NCBI GenBank assembly: GCA_014905825.1
Contig: JACGCN010000084.1
Span: forward strand, 1-64,000
Length of the DNA stretch: 64,000 bases
Direction: 5' to 3'
Origin: Lyophyllum atratum
Lineage: Eukaryota; Basidiomycota; Agaricomycetes; Agaricales; Lyophyllaceae
In this document: one piece after another, positions 38,825-51,690 of the stretch
Numbering within the stretch: the stretch's first letter is position 1
Layout: each line of letters opens with the position of its first letter
Notes under the pieces: model-generated
What the model was told of the DNA's origin: nothing
Databases searched by the model: none
The model's input: the letters and a program-made list of their open reading frames with translations, nothing else
Made by a program: the position numbers and the translations under genes

Positions 38825-40279
38825 TCCTCGGAAATCTTCAAAAATGGACTTCTCATCGCTATTTTATCTCGAACATTTATTATCGGACAGCTACTGCACT
38901 GCTCTGGACTTTGCTTTGGACGTTATTTGGCTCACGGACACTTAGGAGTTTTAGTCGGATTCTGCTGCCTGGTACTCTTATGAGGCCAATGGACACTAGA
39001 CGAACTCTCGCCCCCACGGACATCTTTGAACTAGCCACCTCCTCTCCTATCCCATTTTCATGCCCGCTTTACGACGTGCTCCCCCGTTACATCGGATTTT
39101 TTGCTACGGACTATACCTCTGCACCCAAAACCGACCCAGACCTACCAAAATGTATTTTTTAGATATCTTCGGACTACTGTACTATATCCTCCACCCATCC
39201 TGCTACCCTTAATTTGTTTATAATGCTTCCACTCACGCTCATCGGCTGCGAAGCTGGCCATCGTCTCCACACAGCAGTGCCCTTATTATTCATGCAGCGC
39301 ATTTGTCGGTGCATACTCCCCTCGTTGTATTACTGGGGCTGGGGCTTTTGGACTTTTATTACCGCTTTAAAGGCTGGTCTCCACTCTCTTTACCTTTTAT
39401 ATTGACATTATCGCGTACTTATAGGCTACGGACCTGCATTTTATCATGCGCATACCGGATAGTCGAATTTCACACCCTGTATCGTTTCGTCGTGTTTTCC
39501 AAGTCGGTTGTACATAGCACTCAACTTACAGCGGTTTGCATATATGTTGGCACTGCTCGAAAAAGTAGAAGAGATCAAAACTTCAAAATCCTAACCCTAA
39601 TATAGGTTTTATCTCTTTGAACGTGTGTGGAAGCCGCTGAGTGTGTCCTAACTGGCTTCCGTGAGGTAGTCATGTCTTCAAAGTATAGGATTCGACGGCT
39701 GTCCTCGGATTATGTGTATGCTTCACAACGTCAGAGTCACACATATGCCCTAATCTAGGGTCAGGATTTTGAAACGTTGATCTCTCTACTTTTTCGGATA
39801 GTGCCAAGATTTATGCAAACCGCTGTAATGAACGGCTTTGACTTGGTAGATATTCTCGAAGAGTGATTTGCAGTAGTAGTCGTACTTTACTGGCTTGGTG
39901 CAATCACTGAATGCCAGGGTTCTGAGATTATGGCAATGTCAAGTACAGGCAAGCTAACTATATCCCTTTAACTTTTTTGTGTCGAGCCCATAATCAAACT
40001 TCCAGTGGGCGAACGGGCTCCGACGTCGACCACTTTGTGGCTTGGACAAAACCGGTTTGCAAAATTACTTGTGGCCAATCATAGGGCAATGATTACTTAC
40101 ATAATAGAATAAAGTTCTATGGGCAGCAAATGATTTCTCATTCAGAATCATACTCGACGCTCTCCCCTTCTGAATTTTACTGAGGGCCCTGAGCGTAAGC
40201 TGGCCAAAGTACACACTCCTTAGTGGATTCCGACTTCGTGACCGTCTCCGTCCAACAGTCAAGGGGTGGAGAGCATGGT
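38825..40279. other. Intergenic region
   Basis: About 1.45 kb between the Zn2Cys6 gene and the C2H2 gene. It is T-rich near 38850-39450, probably 3' UTR at first. Only short ORFs are present (for example 38911-39162, 39303-39605). A single CCTAACCCTAA at about 39590 resembles telomere repeats by chance only. No gene is supported. Confidence 0.4.
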
Positions 40280-41335
40280 ATGCAAGTGTCTACGGTCACA
40301 ATATCATCGCAGAATATTGTCGCACTCGCTCAGACCACGATAGCATCAGTGGGCATTAAATGCGAATGGGGAAGTGGGAGAGATGTTTGTACTGTTGTGG
40401 CAGCATGCTGGGAATCTCTGCAGAAGGTGCGTCAATTGATGTCAAACACATCCCAGTTTTGAACACTCACACCGTCTGCCTTTATATTATAGCATTATCA
40501 TTGGCATCTCTGTGACGTGAGGTCCAAGAGACATGTAAGATAGTTGACTTGCTTGCAAACACATGACTAACAAAACGAGCATCCAGAAACACACCCAGCT
40601 TCAGTGCCAGCTACCAAGATGCAGTGCCCGCTTTCAGCCCTCTTTTAACGCACTACAAGATCACATTGAGACCTCGCATCTCTCCCGCATCATAGTTGTC
40701 TGCCCCATTGACGGTATGTAAATCCAACATAGGTGAGGCATGAAGAATTAAACTTTGGCATCTATAAAGGTTGTCGGTCAGGAGGAGTTTTGCGGTCCAA
40801 CACGATCTCGAAGCACTTTGTGGATGAGCACCTACATCTGGATGGGAAAACTGTGCAGCTTCCTTCTGCAGTGCTGAAGCCGTCATGGAGGCCCTTCTAT
40901 CCATCCGAAGCCGTGAAACCGCCACCGCCACTCCCACACAACCCAAGCCCAGGATGTGTCCTCGTATCCACCTCCCCCGCTCCCCGAAGCCGCAAAAAAC
41001 TCTCAACCTCCCCACCCACGTCCTCGCAGATTTCCACAGCGTTCGCCTCACCCCGGAAGCAATCCCGTAGACAGATTCCGAAGAAGGAGAAGGCGGACGA
41101 CGATGAGGATGAGTTGACGATCCCAGATTTTGCCCCGCTTCCCGGATACCCAGAGTCTGCCTGCCGTGAACCCCAAGAGTTTGTCGTATGGCGCCGGCCA
41201 ACTGTTTTAGACGTGGATGTCGCCCGACCGCAGCGCATGCATGAGGGCCCCATTAAAGAGACCCCCACCAGTATCTTGTATGAGGTGTTCGCGCAAAGGG
41301 TTGATGAGCTGGAGCGTAAGAACCTCCTCTCGTAG
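40280..41335 (+). CDS. C2H2-type zinc-finger protein (three fingers)
   Basis: Splicing three introns joins zinc-finger halves. Finger 1 is KCEWGSGRDVCTVVAACWES then LQKHYHWH. Finger 2 is QCQLPRCSARFQPSFNALQD then HIETSH. Finger 3 is CPIDGCRSGGVLRSNTISKH then FVDEH. Intron boundaries fall inside or just beside each finger. The rest is Pro/Ser-rich and basic (SPRKQSRRQIPKKEKADDDE), ending SILYEVFAQRVDELERKNLL. About 290 residues. CEW...C...L..H..H fingers of this kind occur in many basidiomycete proteins, probably DNA-binding. The ATG at 40280 is the first in frame; a longer N-terminus from a missed exon is possible. Confidence 0.72.
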
Positions 41336-41681
41336 CTCTGCTGTGGGGTTATAATTTATACCACTCCATAAATGACGCTTGTGTATGTATCGACGGTGGG
41401 CCATCCTGATTTCTTGCGCAGAAGATGACCGAGAATAGAGGTGGATACGACGGGTCCCTGCTTGCTTGAAGTATTATAGTCTGCAGTTGCATATACTATT
41501 ACTATCACTATGATGTATCGTAGCTTTAAGTTAATCATTACTGTAAGTACCATAATATTACCTGGCACGCGATAAGATAAGATTTTTTCGGGACAGCTAT
41601 CATCCGAGTCCGGAGGACGACTTCACTGACTCACTCTGTATCCTTACTACTACTAGCAACCTCTCACTCCCACCATCTACC
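41336..41681. other. Short intergenic promoter region
   Basis: The 346 bp contain the 3' flank of the C2H2 gene and the promoter of the R3H-associated gene. No ORF of interest. Confidence 0.45.
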
Positions 41682-43035
41682 ATGGAAGAAGCTCCTCCCC
41701 TCCTCTCGTTCCCTGCGATTCTAAGAAACCCAGGCATTTCCAGCAGATTTGCCCACCTTCAATCGACCCAACATCGGTCACAGGCTGTTCCAGCCGTAAT
41801 CAAGAAGCTCAAACGAGAGCATGAGGGGAAGCGGTGGATAAGGCGTAAAGATAATGGTTTGTGGAGCTTAAATCCTGCATGCTCGTGGTCTGACGCTTCA
41901 TAGCACGATTTACGGGCAATCCGCATATCGTAGCCGCTACCAAGCGGGATTATGCCCTCCAGGTACCTCAAGTTCGAGCGACGTTTCCAGAGCCTCTGCC
42001 TCCATATCTCCCGCGAAACGCCAAAGTCCCTACCAACGCTCTCCCCGAGCGTGATCCTATCTCTGCCAATGCTGGTCGCTTTTCTCTGAGCCTCAAGGGC
42101 ATGCGACGGGGATTGCGCAAATGTGGCTTCCGTGCCGAACTGCTTGTCCGCGACGTAGAGTACGAGATTATCGAATGGCTCCAGGCCGGTGGTACGGTCC
42201 TCAATCCAGATGCTCGCGAGGCAGAAGACCTCGCTGCGCCTGGTATCCTTGTGGGGGACACTGAGACGATATTTGAGGTTTCCCGTACGCCTCTACAGCT
42301 GGTGTGGTACACCGATAACGACTCATTTGCTCGCTATGTGGTGCACTGCTGCGCCCGATACCACGAAATCGTCAGCTTTAGTCAGTTCCTTTCCCTATCC
42401 TTGAATCGCCCAGACTAATAGCACTATCTACAGGCAAGGAATTATCGGGGCGGCGACTCACGTATCTCCTGCGCCCGAATGTCACTCGGCCAGATCATCG
42501 TGCTCCAGGCACGCTTGATACACCCCCAGTGACAGACATCGACTACTCTTCCCAGCCCGATACAGAGTCAGACCGTGGAGGTCTCGAGACGGACTCGGAC
42601 GTTGAGCAGCCATCCTTACAGCAGTCAACACATCTCCCCGCCATCACAGAAGATTATTCCCCACTATCCTCACCTGTCATATCACCTCCGCCACATCTTG
42701 ATAGCGAAGCATGGTCGATCATAGGTGACACCGACGTAGAAGGGGACGAATCAGCCAGTGACGCCGAACTAGCGGCGGAAGTCGAGTCTTTATCTCTCAG
42801 CGCAGCCGATACAGACCTAAATGCCACACCTAAAGCGAACATTTACCTCCGCCAGCAAGCATCTCTGCGCCGTCGCGGTTGGTCCCAGGGACGGGCCACC
42901 TCTTCGCCATCCCGTTCCCCTGCACGGAGACCCTTCCGTCGTGGCCCCCTTCGCTACGATCCGCCTCGTTTGACCAAGCCCACAGCTCTTGCGCTGCACC
43001 AGCAACAATCATTCTATGATTATCTATTCTTATAA
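41682..43035 (+). CDS. R3H-associated N-terminal domain protein
   Basis: Three exons give about 410 residues. The N-terminus (LLSFPAILRNPGISSRFAHL; QAVPAVIKKLKREHEGKRWI; RRKDN then ARFTGNPHIVAATKRDY) matches the R3H-associated N-terminal domain seen in fungal proteins. The central part (RGLRKCGFRAELLVRDVEYE; IIEWLQAGGTVLNP; TPLQLVWYTDNDSFARYVVH) is well structured and may be the R3H-like region. The C-terminal half is acidic and Ser-rich, ending in a basic segment and FYDYLFL. R3H proteins usually bind single-stranded nucleic acid. The exact role is unknown. It is convergent with the chitin synthase, with about 135 bp between stops. Confidence 0.78.
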
Positions 43036-43171
43036 TTGGAAAGATACATGAGTTCCGCTGGCCACCGGGTATGGGTATGTAATGTAACGTTGTACAAACT
43101 ATGTAGTGTGATACACATCAGCGCCAATGTCAGTGCAAGAGTCCGATAAGTACTAATAATGATAGGTTGTG

Positions 43172-46100
43172 TCAGCCCATGATTAGACGTGTAATGAGGT
43201 ACAAAGTGGACCCAAGGAAGCGCTTGGGAAACATGTCACTATTGTTGAGCAGACGGATGGAAAATGAAAGGAGGACTTACAATAAAGTTCGTTATGGCAG
43301 TGAAAGCAAGGATAAAAATAAGATAAGCTTTCGTCCTGCTGGTGGCGCCGCCTTCACTGAAAGTACCAGACGGCTTCGCACCACTTAAAATGCCCACTAA
43401 TAGAAGGCCCTGCAATCGCGCAGTATCAACACCACAACCCCAGAACAAGCTCGCGAACGCACATTCGACAAAACCCAGGTCAACAAAACCTAAGGAACGC
43501 CGATCAGTATACAATCCCAGCATACACAAGAAAGGAGACAACAGACATTGGTTCTAACGTTCGCATAATAATCTTTCGCCGCCTGCTCCTTCTCCGCAAG
43601 TGATGGTGCGCCTCCAACCCCCTTCGCTGCGACTGGCTTGCGCGTCCTGAGATTTGTAAGCGCCTCCTCATAGATACTGTTGACGTCCGCGGCCTCAGTG
43701 AGCATCTCAACATCCACCTGGGAGTGGCTGTCCTGGATAACGGCACCGAGATCTGTCTCCGGAAGGTTGTCCTGCTTCGTGCCCCATGAAATCTATGGGA
43801 AAGTAAGCAACTACAGGGCTGGATGAGGAGAAAGTCGACTGACATCATCGAGGTTGGAAAAGGCGTAGCTAAAGACGGGTGAGATGGAGGAGGATAGAAT
43901 AAGCGTGGGGACGTACATGTTTAAAATGTTGATGTATGTTGGCGAGAGCAGTAAATACGGTATGAAGCTCGTGAGCATATGCCATGGATCAAATGCCAGG
44001 ATGCTCGCAAACAGGTACACTGTACCACATCAGTATACTCTCTACTGGTTCGAGAAACAATGAGTACTAACATCCATAGGTGATGACGATGCTAAAGAGC
44101 ATAATCGAGTTGGCATAGCCGCCTTGCTCTGCCGCTTGCAGCGAACATTTGACAGACGCGAATATGAGGTACACCATCAATAGGCTGAACACACACGCGG
44201 TGGACATGTATTTCCACTGCGACCTGCAAGCACCAACAGGAAGTATCGTTAACTGGTGGTGGTACAATAGTTTGAACGAGGACGTACGCTTGGGGCTTGT
44301 TACCCATGGAGAATAGGAAGCACGCAACAATAATAGACGCCATGACATACTGCGTAGGGAGGGTCGATGAGTCTGTGCCGCTGAGCAAACGTAGTATGTA
44401 AAATGCGGCTCACCTGCACGAGCGTATTAAAATATTTGATCCCGGTCATCTTAAATGACGGGTCCTCCAACGATGAGGTCAATACCATCTATACACCCTC
44501 ATGTTTGAAACCCCGATAAGAGCTATGCAGAGACGAGGAGCACTCACGAAAAACAGATAAAAATTACCCTATATTCATTATCAGCTTACTGTCTCACCAA
44601 AGAAGGAATATCGACACTCACAATACTAAACCACGAAAAAATCAGATTAATGATATTGTACACCGTCTCAACCATGAGCATGATCTTCCTGGATAAACTG
44701 TGCCCGGAGCGCATGATTTGTCCAACATGCGCTATGGCATATGTTGCAGCAAAGAACGAGCCGTTGAGCCACCGCCGCCGCTGGCTGATGAACTCCGGCA
44801 GGGCCTCGGGGACATCCGTCTCGCCGATGGCGCCCTTAACGTATTTGAGAACCCTGTTGGGGAGCATAATTAGGTTGAATTCTTTAGAAGTGAGAAGGGA
44901 AGTGGACTTTCCAGTTGCAGTTTGCCTTCGCTACGAGTTCAAAACATAATATGCGCTATATAAATTTCGTTAAACATTTTCTCCTACATTGAAAAGAAAG
45001 AGACGTACATCCTCAGCAAGGTCTGTAAAATAAGGTCCTTACATCAGTTCATACCCTGCCCTGAGTCTGATCACAAAGACGCACACATATTCGATGTAAA
45101 GATGTCCGTGTCGCGACCGTGTAGCACCTCCCCTTTGAAGTATGATGCCAACGGGCCTACGCCCTTCTCGTCGTTCTGTAGTGCAATATACCTGATAATA
45201 AACGTCAGGATCCGGATCTTTCAGGACTGAATACTCCCGAACCACATACCGGTAGGCCGAGAATGCGCCGGGCTATATGGAACAATGAAATCAGAGGATG
45301 AAGTACCTCGGTAGGAAGTGACGTGGCTCACCAAGACGCTGATGTACCCAAACATGGACTCCGTCGTCTTGTCGAGGATACCGCTTATCTTATACTCGAA
45401 GTTCTGAGCTGCGACTAGCACACTTTCAGCAGCTCTCCACGCATTGATGATGAGGAAGGGCCTACCTAGAGGGTTGAGGAGCAGCGACCACCTTTTTCCT
45501 TTGTACGTCGAAATCTCGCCACATGCACCACCGACACTCGAGTTGACATCAAACGCTTTCCAGAGACGGTATATACTGTTCTTTCCCGGTCGCGTACCCA
45601 CGTCCAGTAGTACACACACGTTCGGCTGCGAATTAATCAATATGATCAACATCGCCGCGTCATCAAGTTCACAGGGTCTCTACATACCTGTAACATCGGC
45701 GCGAATGCGTTGAAGAACCACCGGTGGCTATTGATCTTCTTTTGGTTCTTTTCCTTCATGCAGAAGATGATCTGCGTCGGCATGATGCCCTTGTCTGGGT
45801 ACTTGAAATGCAGATTGGGGTCGAGCGCGAAGGTGGTGGTGTACTCGAAGAGATGTGCAGTCACTTCCTTATTGTTGACCATGTTCTTCATGTGGTCGCC
45901 AGCCTGGTAGACGCCAAGGAGTGTTAGGCAGTCCAGCACCCGCGGGTGGATCTTTTTACGTCCATCCGCGACTATACATACAACTACCTGAGAAGGTCTT
46001 GATATAAGTGACTTGACTGAGGTAGAACACACGCACCTTCTCCCATGCATTAGGGCCCCAGGTCTGTGAATTCTTGCGCGTGCACAGATGCGCGATATTC

Positions 46101-47251
46101 TGCATCACGCCATACATTGTCCTACAAAATAGCACCTCGTCTTCCTGAGTCCTTCATCAGTCCATGCGTACGCATGCAAGGGTCGAAGTACGCACATTAT
46201 ACATCGTGATCACGATAAACAGTTCCGTCCGTCTCCCAATTTCGTTCTGCCTAAGGAAAAACCCCTTCTTCTCAAACTCATCCGGGTCGCAAGTCACGGC
46301 GGTATAGCGCGTCCTCGTCGTCTCCGGTTCGCCTCTCCTTGGTAACACCAGTTTCGGCGGAACAGCGAGGTCAATGACGAGGTTCCCGTTCGTCAGTTGA
46401 ACACGACGTTTCGTCTTGTTCCTGCGCATGACCCGGCCACTCGGTGCCGGCCCAAAATGCAGCGTCTCGAGTGGTGTTTCTGGGAGCGTCCCGAGTGAAG
46501 ATGTGGGTGTTTCGGGCTCGGGGTCATACACAATGTTGTGCGCGAAGCCGAGCATGGCCTTCTCGGGGTCAGCATCGTCATGGGGGCGTGCGTAGCCGGT
46601 GTGGTGTATGCTGTTGTTGCCCACGACGTAGTAATCCTCGTCATCGACGGCAGGGGTAGGGGAACGGGAGCGGGGAGGTGGGCGCCATGAGGCCCGTGTG
46701 TTGTTGCCCGACGCGTAGGTTTCGACATCTGAGTTGAAGGAGGTGTCGTAGTATTCAGTACCAGCGGGAAGAGTCTGGTCTTCGTAGGAGACGTAAGAGT
46801 GTGTTGAGGGAGGTCGATAGTCCTGGTCGGAGTAATATGACTGTCCGCTCGAGGTGAGAGGCTCGTGGGACTCGGAGAACGGGTTGGTGTCGGTTGGTGT
46901 AAACTCTTCCCGATCCTCCAGCTGCAGTGTTTCACCTGTGATTATCGGTGCGAGGTATTGGCCCGGCTGGTACGGCTTGTACTGCTGTTCAGGTGGCGCG
47001 TAACTGCCATGCTCACTAGCAGAGGCGTAGCTGCTGTGTCCACTAGAAGACGTCGCGCGAGGCGATGAAGGGTCCTCTGCCGTCGTGTTCGACTGTGGTT
47101 CACGCAGTAGTTGGTCCACTGCGGTGCTGATGTTGTCGTAGGACTGCGATACAGGGCCATCGGAGAGGCTGTAGCGCCTGACGCTGGGGTCTACGGGCTG
47201 GTACTCAGAAGGTACCTGGGCGCGTGAAACGGGTTTTCTGCGTGCGGCCAT
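43172..47251 (-). CDS. Chitin synthase, division 1 (class I/II type)
   Basis: A disordered Ser/Tyr-rich N-terminus of about 300 residues ([20 protein letters not shown]) precedes the conserved block: [60 protein letters not shown], and [20 protein letters not shown]. Catalytic signatures are [19 protein letters not shown], containing EDR, and [12 protein letters not shown], the QxxRW motif. C-terminal segments are hydrophobic ([33 protein letters not shown]). The last exon ends [19 protein letters not shown], the usual ending of these enzymes. It adds GlcNAc from UDP-GlcNAc to chitin at the plasma membrane. About 16 introns; length roughly 1,000 residues. The start at 47251 sits in a strong context (GCCACCATGG); the in-frame codon further upstream is TTG. 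Confidence 0.94.
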
Positions 47252-48203
47252 GGTGGCGGTCAACTGCTAGTCTTGACACAGCGTTGCCTGCTTTTACTGC
47301 GCAAGTCATGAATGTTCAGATTCTCGCGATGCGTCCAGTCACGGGACCGCGTCGAAAACCACGTCACATCACGAGCGCGAAATGTACAAACCGTGGATTA
47401 CATAATCATTCAATTACACCCCTTCCTCTCCTCTCGATCTAAGTATCTGTCGCGAAACGGCCCTCAGCGCTCAGCGCTCAGCATCTATATCTGGGAATAT
47501 CTCCAATCCCCGGTACACGCATTCTCCTGCGCGTCAGCGTCCTAATACGACCGCAAATAAATGCAGGCTAAAGATGCAGATAGCCGCAGAAAAGAACGCG
47601 TCTGCCGGCATCGCAACGAACAGGATCACGCAGATCATGACTGTGTACTCTCGACACGAATAATTTGCAGACAGTCGACAAGGGGGACTGCGAGTTTCAT
47701 CCCTCACGCGACTTGGGGAAGACATGGCGGACGATTGATATAGTTGCCCATACAAGTTCGGAGGTCAAGCTATGTGACAATTTCGCAGTCCTACCAAAGC
47801 AACCATGCTCCTGGTTGACTGCTACTTAGGCCGGAGCTGAAGGGACAGCTTATGTTATCATTCGGGTTCAGGTATAGTCATTGAGGCGAAATCGCGGGTG
47901 CCCAGGGTATATGCGGGATAAACACGAAGAGCGATTAAGACAAGAATCAGAAACTGCAAGGATCAAGTCAGCCCTTGTAGTTCCATACGGGACGCACGAG
48001 CAGACAGTCTTCAGGTATAGGAGATGTTCATCGATGCAAATATGCATCAGGGCTTGATTTCTGTTTGTTCATCCGTAAGTATGCCTACGGCGACTGGGGC
48101 GGAAGAAGGGCATGATCACGTACGGAGAGACGTCCAACACGTCATCATCGAAGGTTGTACAATGCATGAATGAAACCAGGGGCGGGTAGACATGTCTATC
48201 ACT
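47252..48203. other. Intergenic region
   Basis: About 950 bp. A short minus ORF with ATG near 47725 (MSSPSRVRDETRSPPCRLSA, about 63 codons, then a hydrophobic ILFVAMPADAFFSAAICIFS) is the only curiosity. It has no family I recognise and may be chance. Otherwise the chitin synthase 5' flank and the p25 3' flank. Confidence 0.35.
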
Positions 48204-48991
48204 TCAGCGGTCCAGCGGCTGAAAGCGTGTATAGAACTTTTTCGTCTGGGCCTCGACCATCTCTTGCGTCGACTCAGGAAGGTCTTCAACAAAGCGGCCT
48301 AGTCATGTTTCATTAGGTCGCATATAAAAGAAGACAGAAAGTAAGCGGAACTATACACACCTGGTGAGCCAGCAAACAAGGACAGAGCAGGTATGACAGT
48401 AGCCGGAGGCACAATAGTATTATCTGCTATCTTTGCACAATCTTTGATGATAGCGAACTTGCCCTGTCAAAAAAGTTTAGTCAAAGACGAAACGCAGCAA
48501 CAACACAGACGGAGCCTGACAATAACACAGTTCTTCCCGATCTCGACGTGGTTCCCAACTGCGGCGGCCTCCACAACACTGTTAGCGCCGATGTGAACGT
48601 GATCTCCTATCTTCATGGGGTAGTAATTGAAGTTGCCACGGTAAGTCTTGTAGGGCGGCCTATCATTATTGGGTGTGGAGAGCTTCCTCTTCTTAAAACA
48701 GACGTACCGCATTACGCATCCTTCACCCACTAAACAGTACCTACCCAACGAGATGACAACGGCATGTCCAGGGCCCGTACGTCTGAGATCGCCTCGGATG
48801 ATCGCCCCGCTAGAAATGATCGTCTTGCCGCCAAGAATGATATTCTGTGGGCCAGCGATGGTGGCTCGTCGCGATACCTTGTTCCCTGTATCCTGCCAAG
48901 ATACAGCCTCGTACTTTTAGATTGTAAACATCATGGGAGCACGTACTGTCTCGATAAATTCGGCTTTAGAATAGTAAATTGTTGGCTCCAT
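48204..48991 (-). CDS. Dynactin subunit 5 (p25), left-handed beta-helix
   Basis: Splicing gives about 190 residues: MEPTIYYSKAEFIETDTGNK, VSRRATIAGPQNIILGGKTI, then SLGRYCLVGEGCVMRYVCFK, FNYYPMKIGDHVHIGANSVV, EAAAVGNHVEIGKNCVIGKF, and PALSLFAGSPGRFVEDLPES. Repeated hexapeptides (IGDHVHIGANSVVEAAAVGN) form the left-handed beta-helix. p25 sits in the pointed-end complex of dynactin and couples dynein to early endosomes in hyphae. The first exon ends in IET, followed by a GTACGT donor. Length and ends match the family, so it looks intact. Confidence 0.94.
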
Positions 48992-49057
48992 GTGATGTAC
49001 AAGGTCAAGAGGAATACGCGTGCGAAACCCGGTTATTTTATCTCGTTCATTGCTGTC

Positions 49058-49944
49058 ATGCTTCGCCAGACCATCCTTCGAAACCGCCCTCCACTACTGT
49101 CGACATGCCTCAGGGCGCAACGGCCTCTGGGCTACTCCACTCTTTCCCTTCGCATTCAGTTGCGAAGTGCTGTGTGCCTTCGATCACCTCAAACTCGCGC
49201 GCTTTCGACTTCCGCTCCCTCAGTCGATGAAGCAAAGACCTCTCAGCCTCCAGCTTCAACACCGCCGCCGAAGGCAGAAAAGCCTCCATATGTTGGGCCG
49301 CTGGCGTTGACGTTCCGACGGCTAAAACTCTTTTCGCTATCGTCCTTCTCACTGTCATGTACCCTGGCACCGTTCATGTTCATTGTAGAGTCGAATCTGC
49401 CTATGTCCGCGCGCGTCTCCCTGGCTTCAATAGCTGTTGGGACGTCTGGAATAAGTACGGCCCTCGTCGGGTGGTTCGGCCAGCCGTATGTCATCACGCT
49501 ACGGCATCTGACTCCGGAGGAGAACGGCGGGGCGGAAGGCATTGAGATGACTACTCAAACATTGCTACTCAGACTACGGGTTACAAGAGTATGTGCATAC
49601 CTCCTGGCCTAGGTTCTTAAGCTAAATCCGGTGGTTATCTAGGTTTACGATCCGACGTTCTTGGTGGAAACCAAGCGGCCTTCCGCGAAATGGGAGCTCG
49701 CGGACACTTTGGTGCTTCCTAAGAACAAGACCGTTGAGCCGGGAACAGAGGAAACGGTGGCAGAAACTATGGACAAGGAGGGAAATGTTCTTGGACGATG
49801 GATTGTAAGATGGGAGGAGGGCGGCGTGGGCAAGTGTCATGAAGTTGGCAAGGTCGTCAGGTAAGGAAAATGCATCGAGTACCCTTCAGAAGCTCACGTT
49901 GGCCTGGCGACAGGTATTTTAACGTCCATGAGGAGCTGCTTTAA
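49058..49944 (+). CDS. TMEM70-like mitochondrial membrane protein
   Basis: Three exons, about 260 residues. The N-terminus (MLRQTILRNRPPLLSTCLRA and following RALSTSAPS) is rich in Arg/Ser with few acids, as in a mitochondrial presequence. Two hydrophobic helices follow: LKLFSLSSFSLSCTLAPFMF and SARVSLASIAVGTSGISTAL. A beta-rich tail comes next (VGWFGQPYVITLRHL; VYDPTFLVETKRPSAKWELA), ending YFNVHEELL. The layout of two helices then a soluble domain is that of TMEM70/TMEM186/TMEM223 proteins, some of which help assemble ATP synthase or complex I. I assign the family from layout and hydropathy, so the exact member is uncertain. The start codon lies only 66 bp from that of dynactin p25. Confidence 0.75.
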
Positions 49945-50680
49945 CCATCTAGATGAGCTCCGTTCTCACATACCATCAAACCAAGTCTCTATGTATACAC
50001 CGTCTCCCAGACATAATCCCTTCATCTCTTTCATAGTTTGAGGCGACCATAACCAAGACGCGAATTGGTAAGTCTGTCATCCCAGGAGGAGGAGCATTAA
50101 TATTGAAGCCAAGTAATTTGACGATCTAAAAATGTCCCAATAGTGGCGTTGATTACAATCCAACAAGCCCATGCTGCCTGAGCGGCGGATCAACGGCATG
50201 ATGTTGAGCGCATGTGGAAGTTCTTGGTGTCGAACTACCATCCCCGCATTTGCACCTGTCGCGGTTGCCTCAAGCCCGCATTCTGAACGGTGAAATATAC
50301 AAATGCCTCATGGAGACGTTCTCTACCAATTGGTTGGCTTTGTCCAAGATATTTTAACATCGACGGAGATCGACGGCTTGTTATATCACCCGATCGATCT
50401 CGGAATGTCGGCTAATCCTATCACTGCCTCCTTCTGCCTGCTCTACCTTCTCCCTGCCACACGAGCCGCTACAAGCCGCTGTCGAAACGTTGACTGCCGA
50501 ACCTATGATCTGATCTGAGCCCCACAGCTTACGGTCCCTGTTTCACGAATACCGTGAAGCTCTGTCAGTGTGATTCCAACTAATAAATAGGCGGGGGAAA
50601 GTCACCATGGGACCACCTACTCTTAGCTGGTCTCAGAGTCAAGGCTATTGTGAACCTGTCGCTGGTCGTCCTTGTTCGCG
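49945..50680. other. Intergenic region
   Basis: About 735 bp with no supported gene. Short ORFs such as 50303-50518 plus lack conservation clues. It includes the promoter of the secreted-protein gene. Confidence 0.45.
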
Positions 50681-51485
50681 ATGTTCCACTCTTCCCTTAT
50701 GATGATCTTAGTCGCCTGCGCTGGTCTCGCAGCTATCTCAAGTACCAATGCCTTCCCTATGGTGGACGCGTCCAACAGCACCCAAACCCTCAGCACCCAC
50801 GCCTCCTTTTCCGACAACCCCTTCGAGGGAATCATGATCGATATACGGTCTGACTCATTCAGCAAGTCGATGGTAGACCGCAGCGCGATGGATGCCGAGC
50901 TCGATCGTCGTATAATTGGAGCCATCGTCCGTGGCGCTGTACAGCTCATCATGAAAGTCGTCGCGAAGGTGAAGGAAGGAATCGAAAAAGACAAGAAAGT
51001 GCGACTTCATACTTTTCATGTCGCGCAATCGTTTGCTGATAGGTTGCATTCAATGTTTCATTAGGCTCGCGGAAAGTACACGATGTGGGTCGCGGAGGAG
51101 GGAAGAAAACAACATCCTGAGTTCAACTGGGTAGTCTGTCATACAAAGCACAGGACGAAATGGAAGGGCACCAAGGGTGTGGACTGGGGTCACGACCATA
51201 AAGAATTCGACGTCAAGATCGGTGGCACCATAGGGTATGTTACGTGACACCCAATGATTTTGAAGCTGTTCTTACTGAACTGCTATTCTGCAGATATGAA
51301 GTATACTATGCACGAGAGGGCGAATTTTGGAATAACGGGGACGGAGGATATCTCAATGTCAGTGTTGGCTTCCATTGTAACAGAAGTTTCTCTGATCATG
51401 TTTATAGTGGGCATATTCCGGATTCTTCAAGGCTGATGGCAAGGGCAACAAACACGTTATGTTCACTAGACCCCCTGGAAAATGA
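50681..51485 (+). CDS. Small secreted protein with conserved fungal domain
   Basis: Four exons, about 210 residues. A signal peptide is clear: MFHSSLMMILVACAGLAAIS then STNAFP. A helical segment follows (MDAELDRRIIGAIVRGAVQL; IMKVVAKVKEGIEKDKK). The conserved C-terminal half is YTMWVAEEGRKQHPEFNWVV, TKWKGTKGVDWGHDHKEFDV, KIGGTIGYEVYYAREGEFWN, NGDGGYLNWAYSG. All introns have canonical ends and keep the frame. I recall related DUF-type secreted proteins in ascomycetes and basidiomycetes. Two cysteines and many aromatic residues are present; no catalytic motif is obvious. It could be an effector-like or cell-surface protein. Confidence 0.7.
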
Positions 51486-51690
51486 GCTTGTCAGTCAAGG
51501 TTGCTGTTTTCCAGCACCTTACCAGGCTCGACGCCGCCATATAGTCACACCCGTACGGTTACCAGATGCGTCCAAAATATGTACGAATTGGGAGATGATG
51601 TCGCGAATATGCACAATCAAATAAAAACCAAGATACATACAACATGGGATATCTCGTCCGCAAATGAGGTCCCGAATTTGATGGAGGTGT

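Noticed and set aside
39588..39602. Telomere-like CCTAACCCTAA
   Set aside because: One and a half repeat units only, in AT-rich intergenic DNA; no tandem array.
46393..46935. 180-codon minus ORF in the chitin synthase N-terminus
   Set aside because: It is a shifted frame of the true Ser/Pro-rich N-terminal exon and gives low-complexity Thr/Pro sequence.
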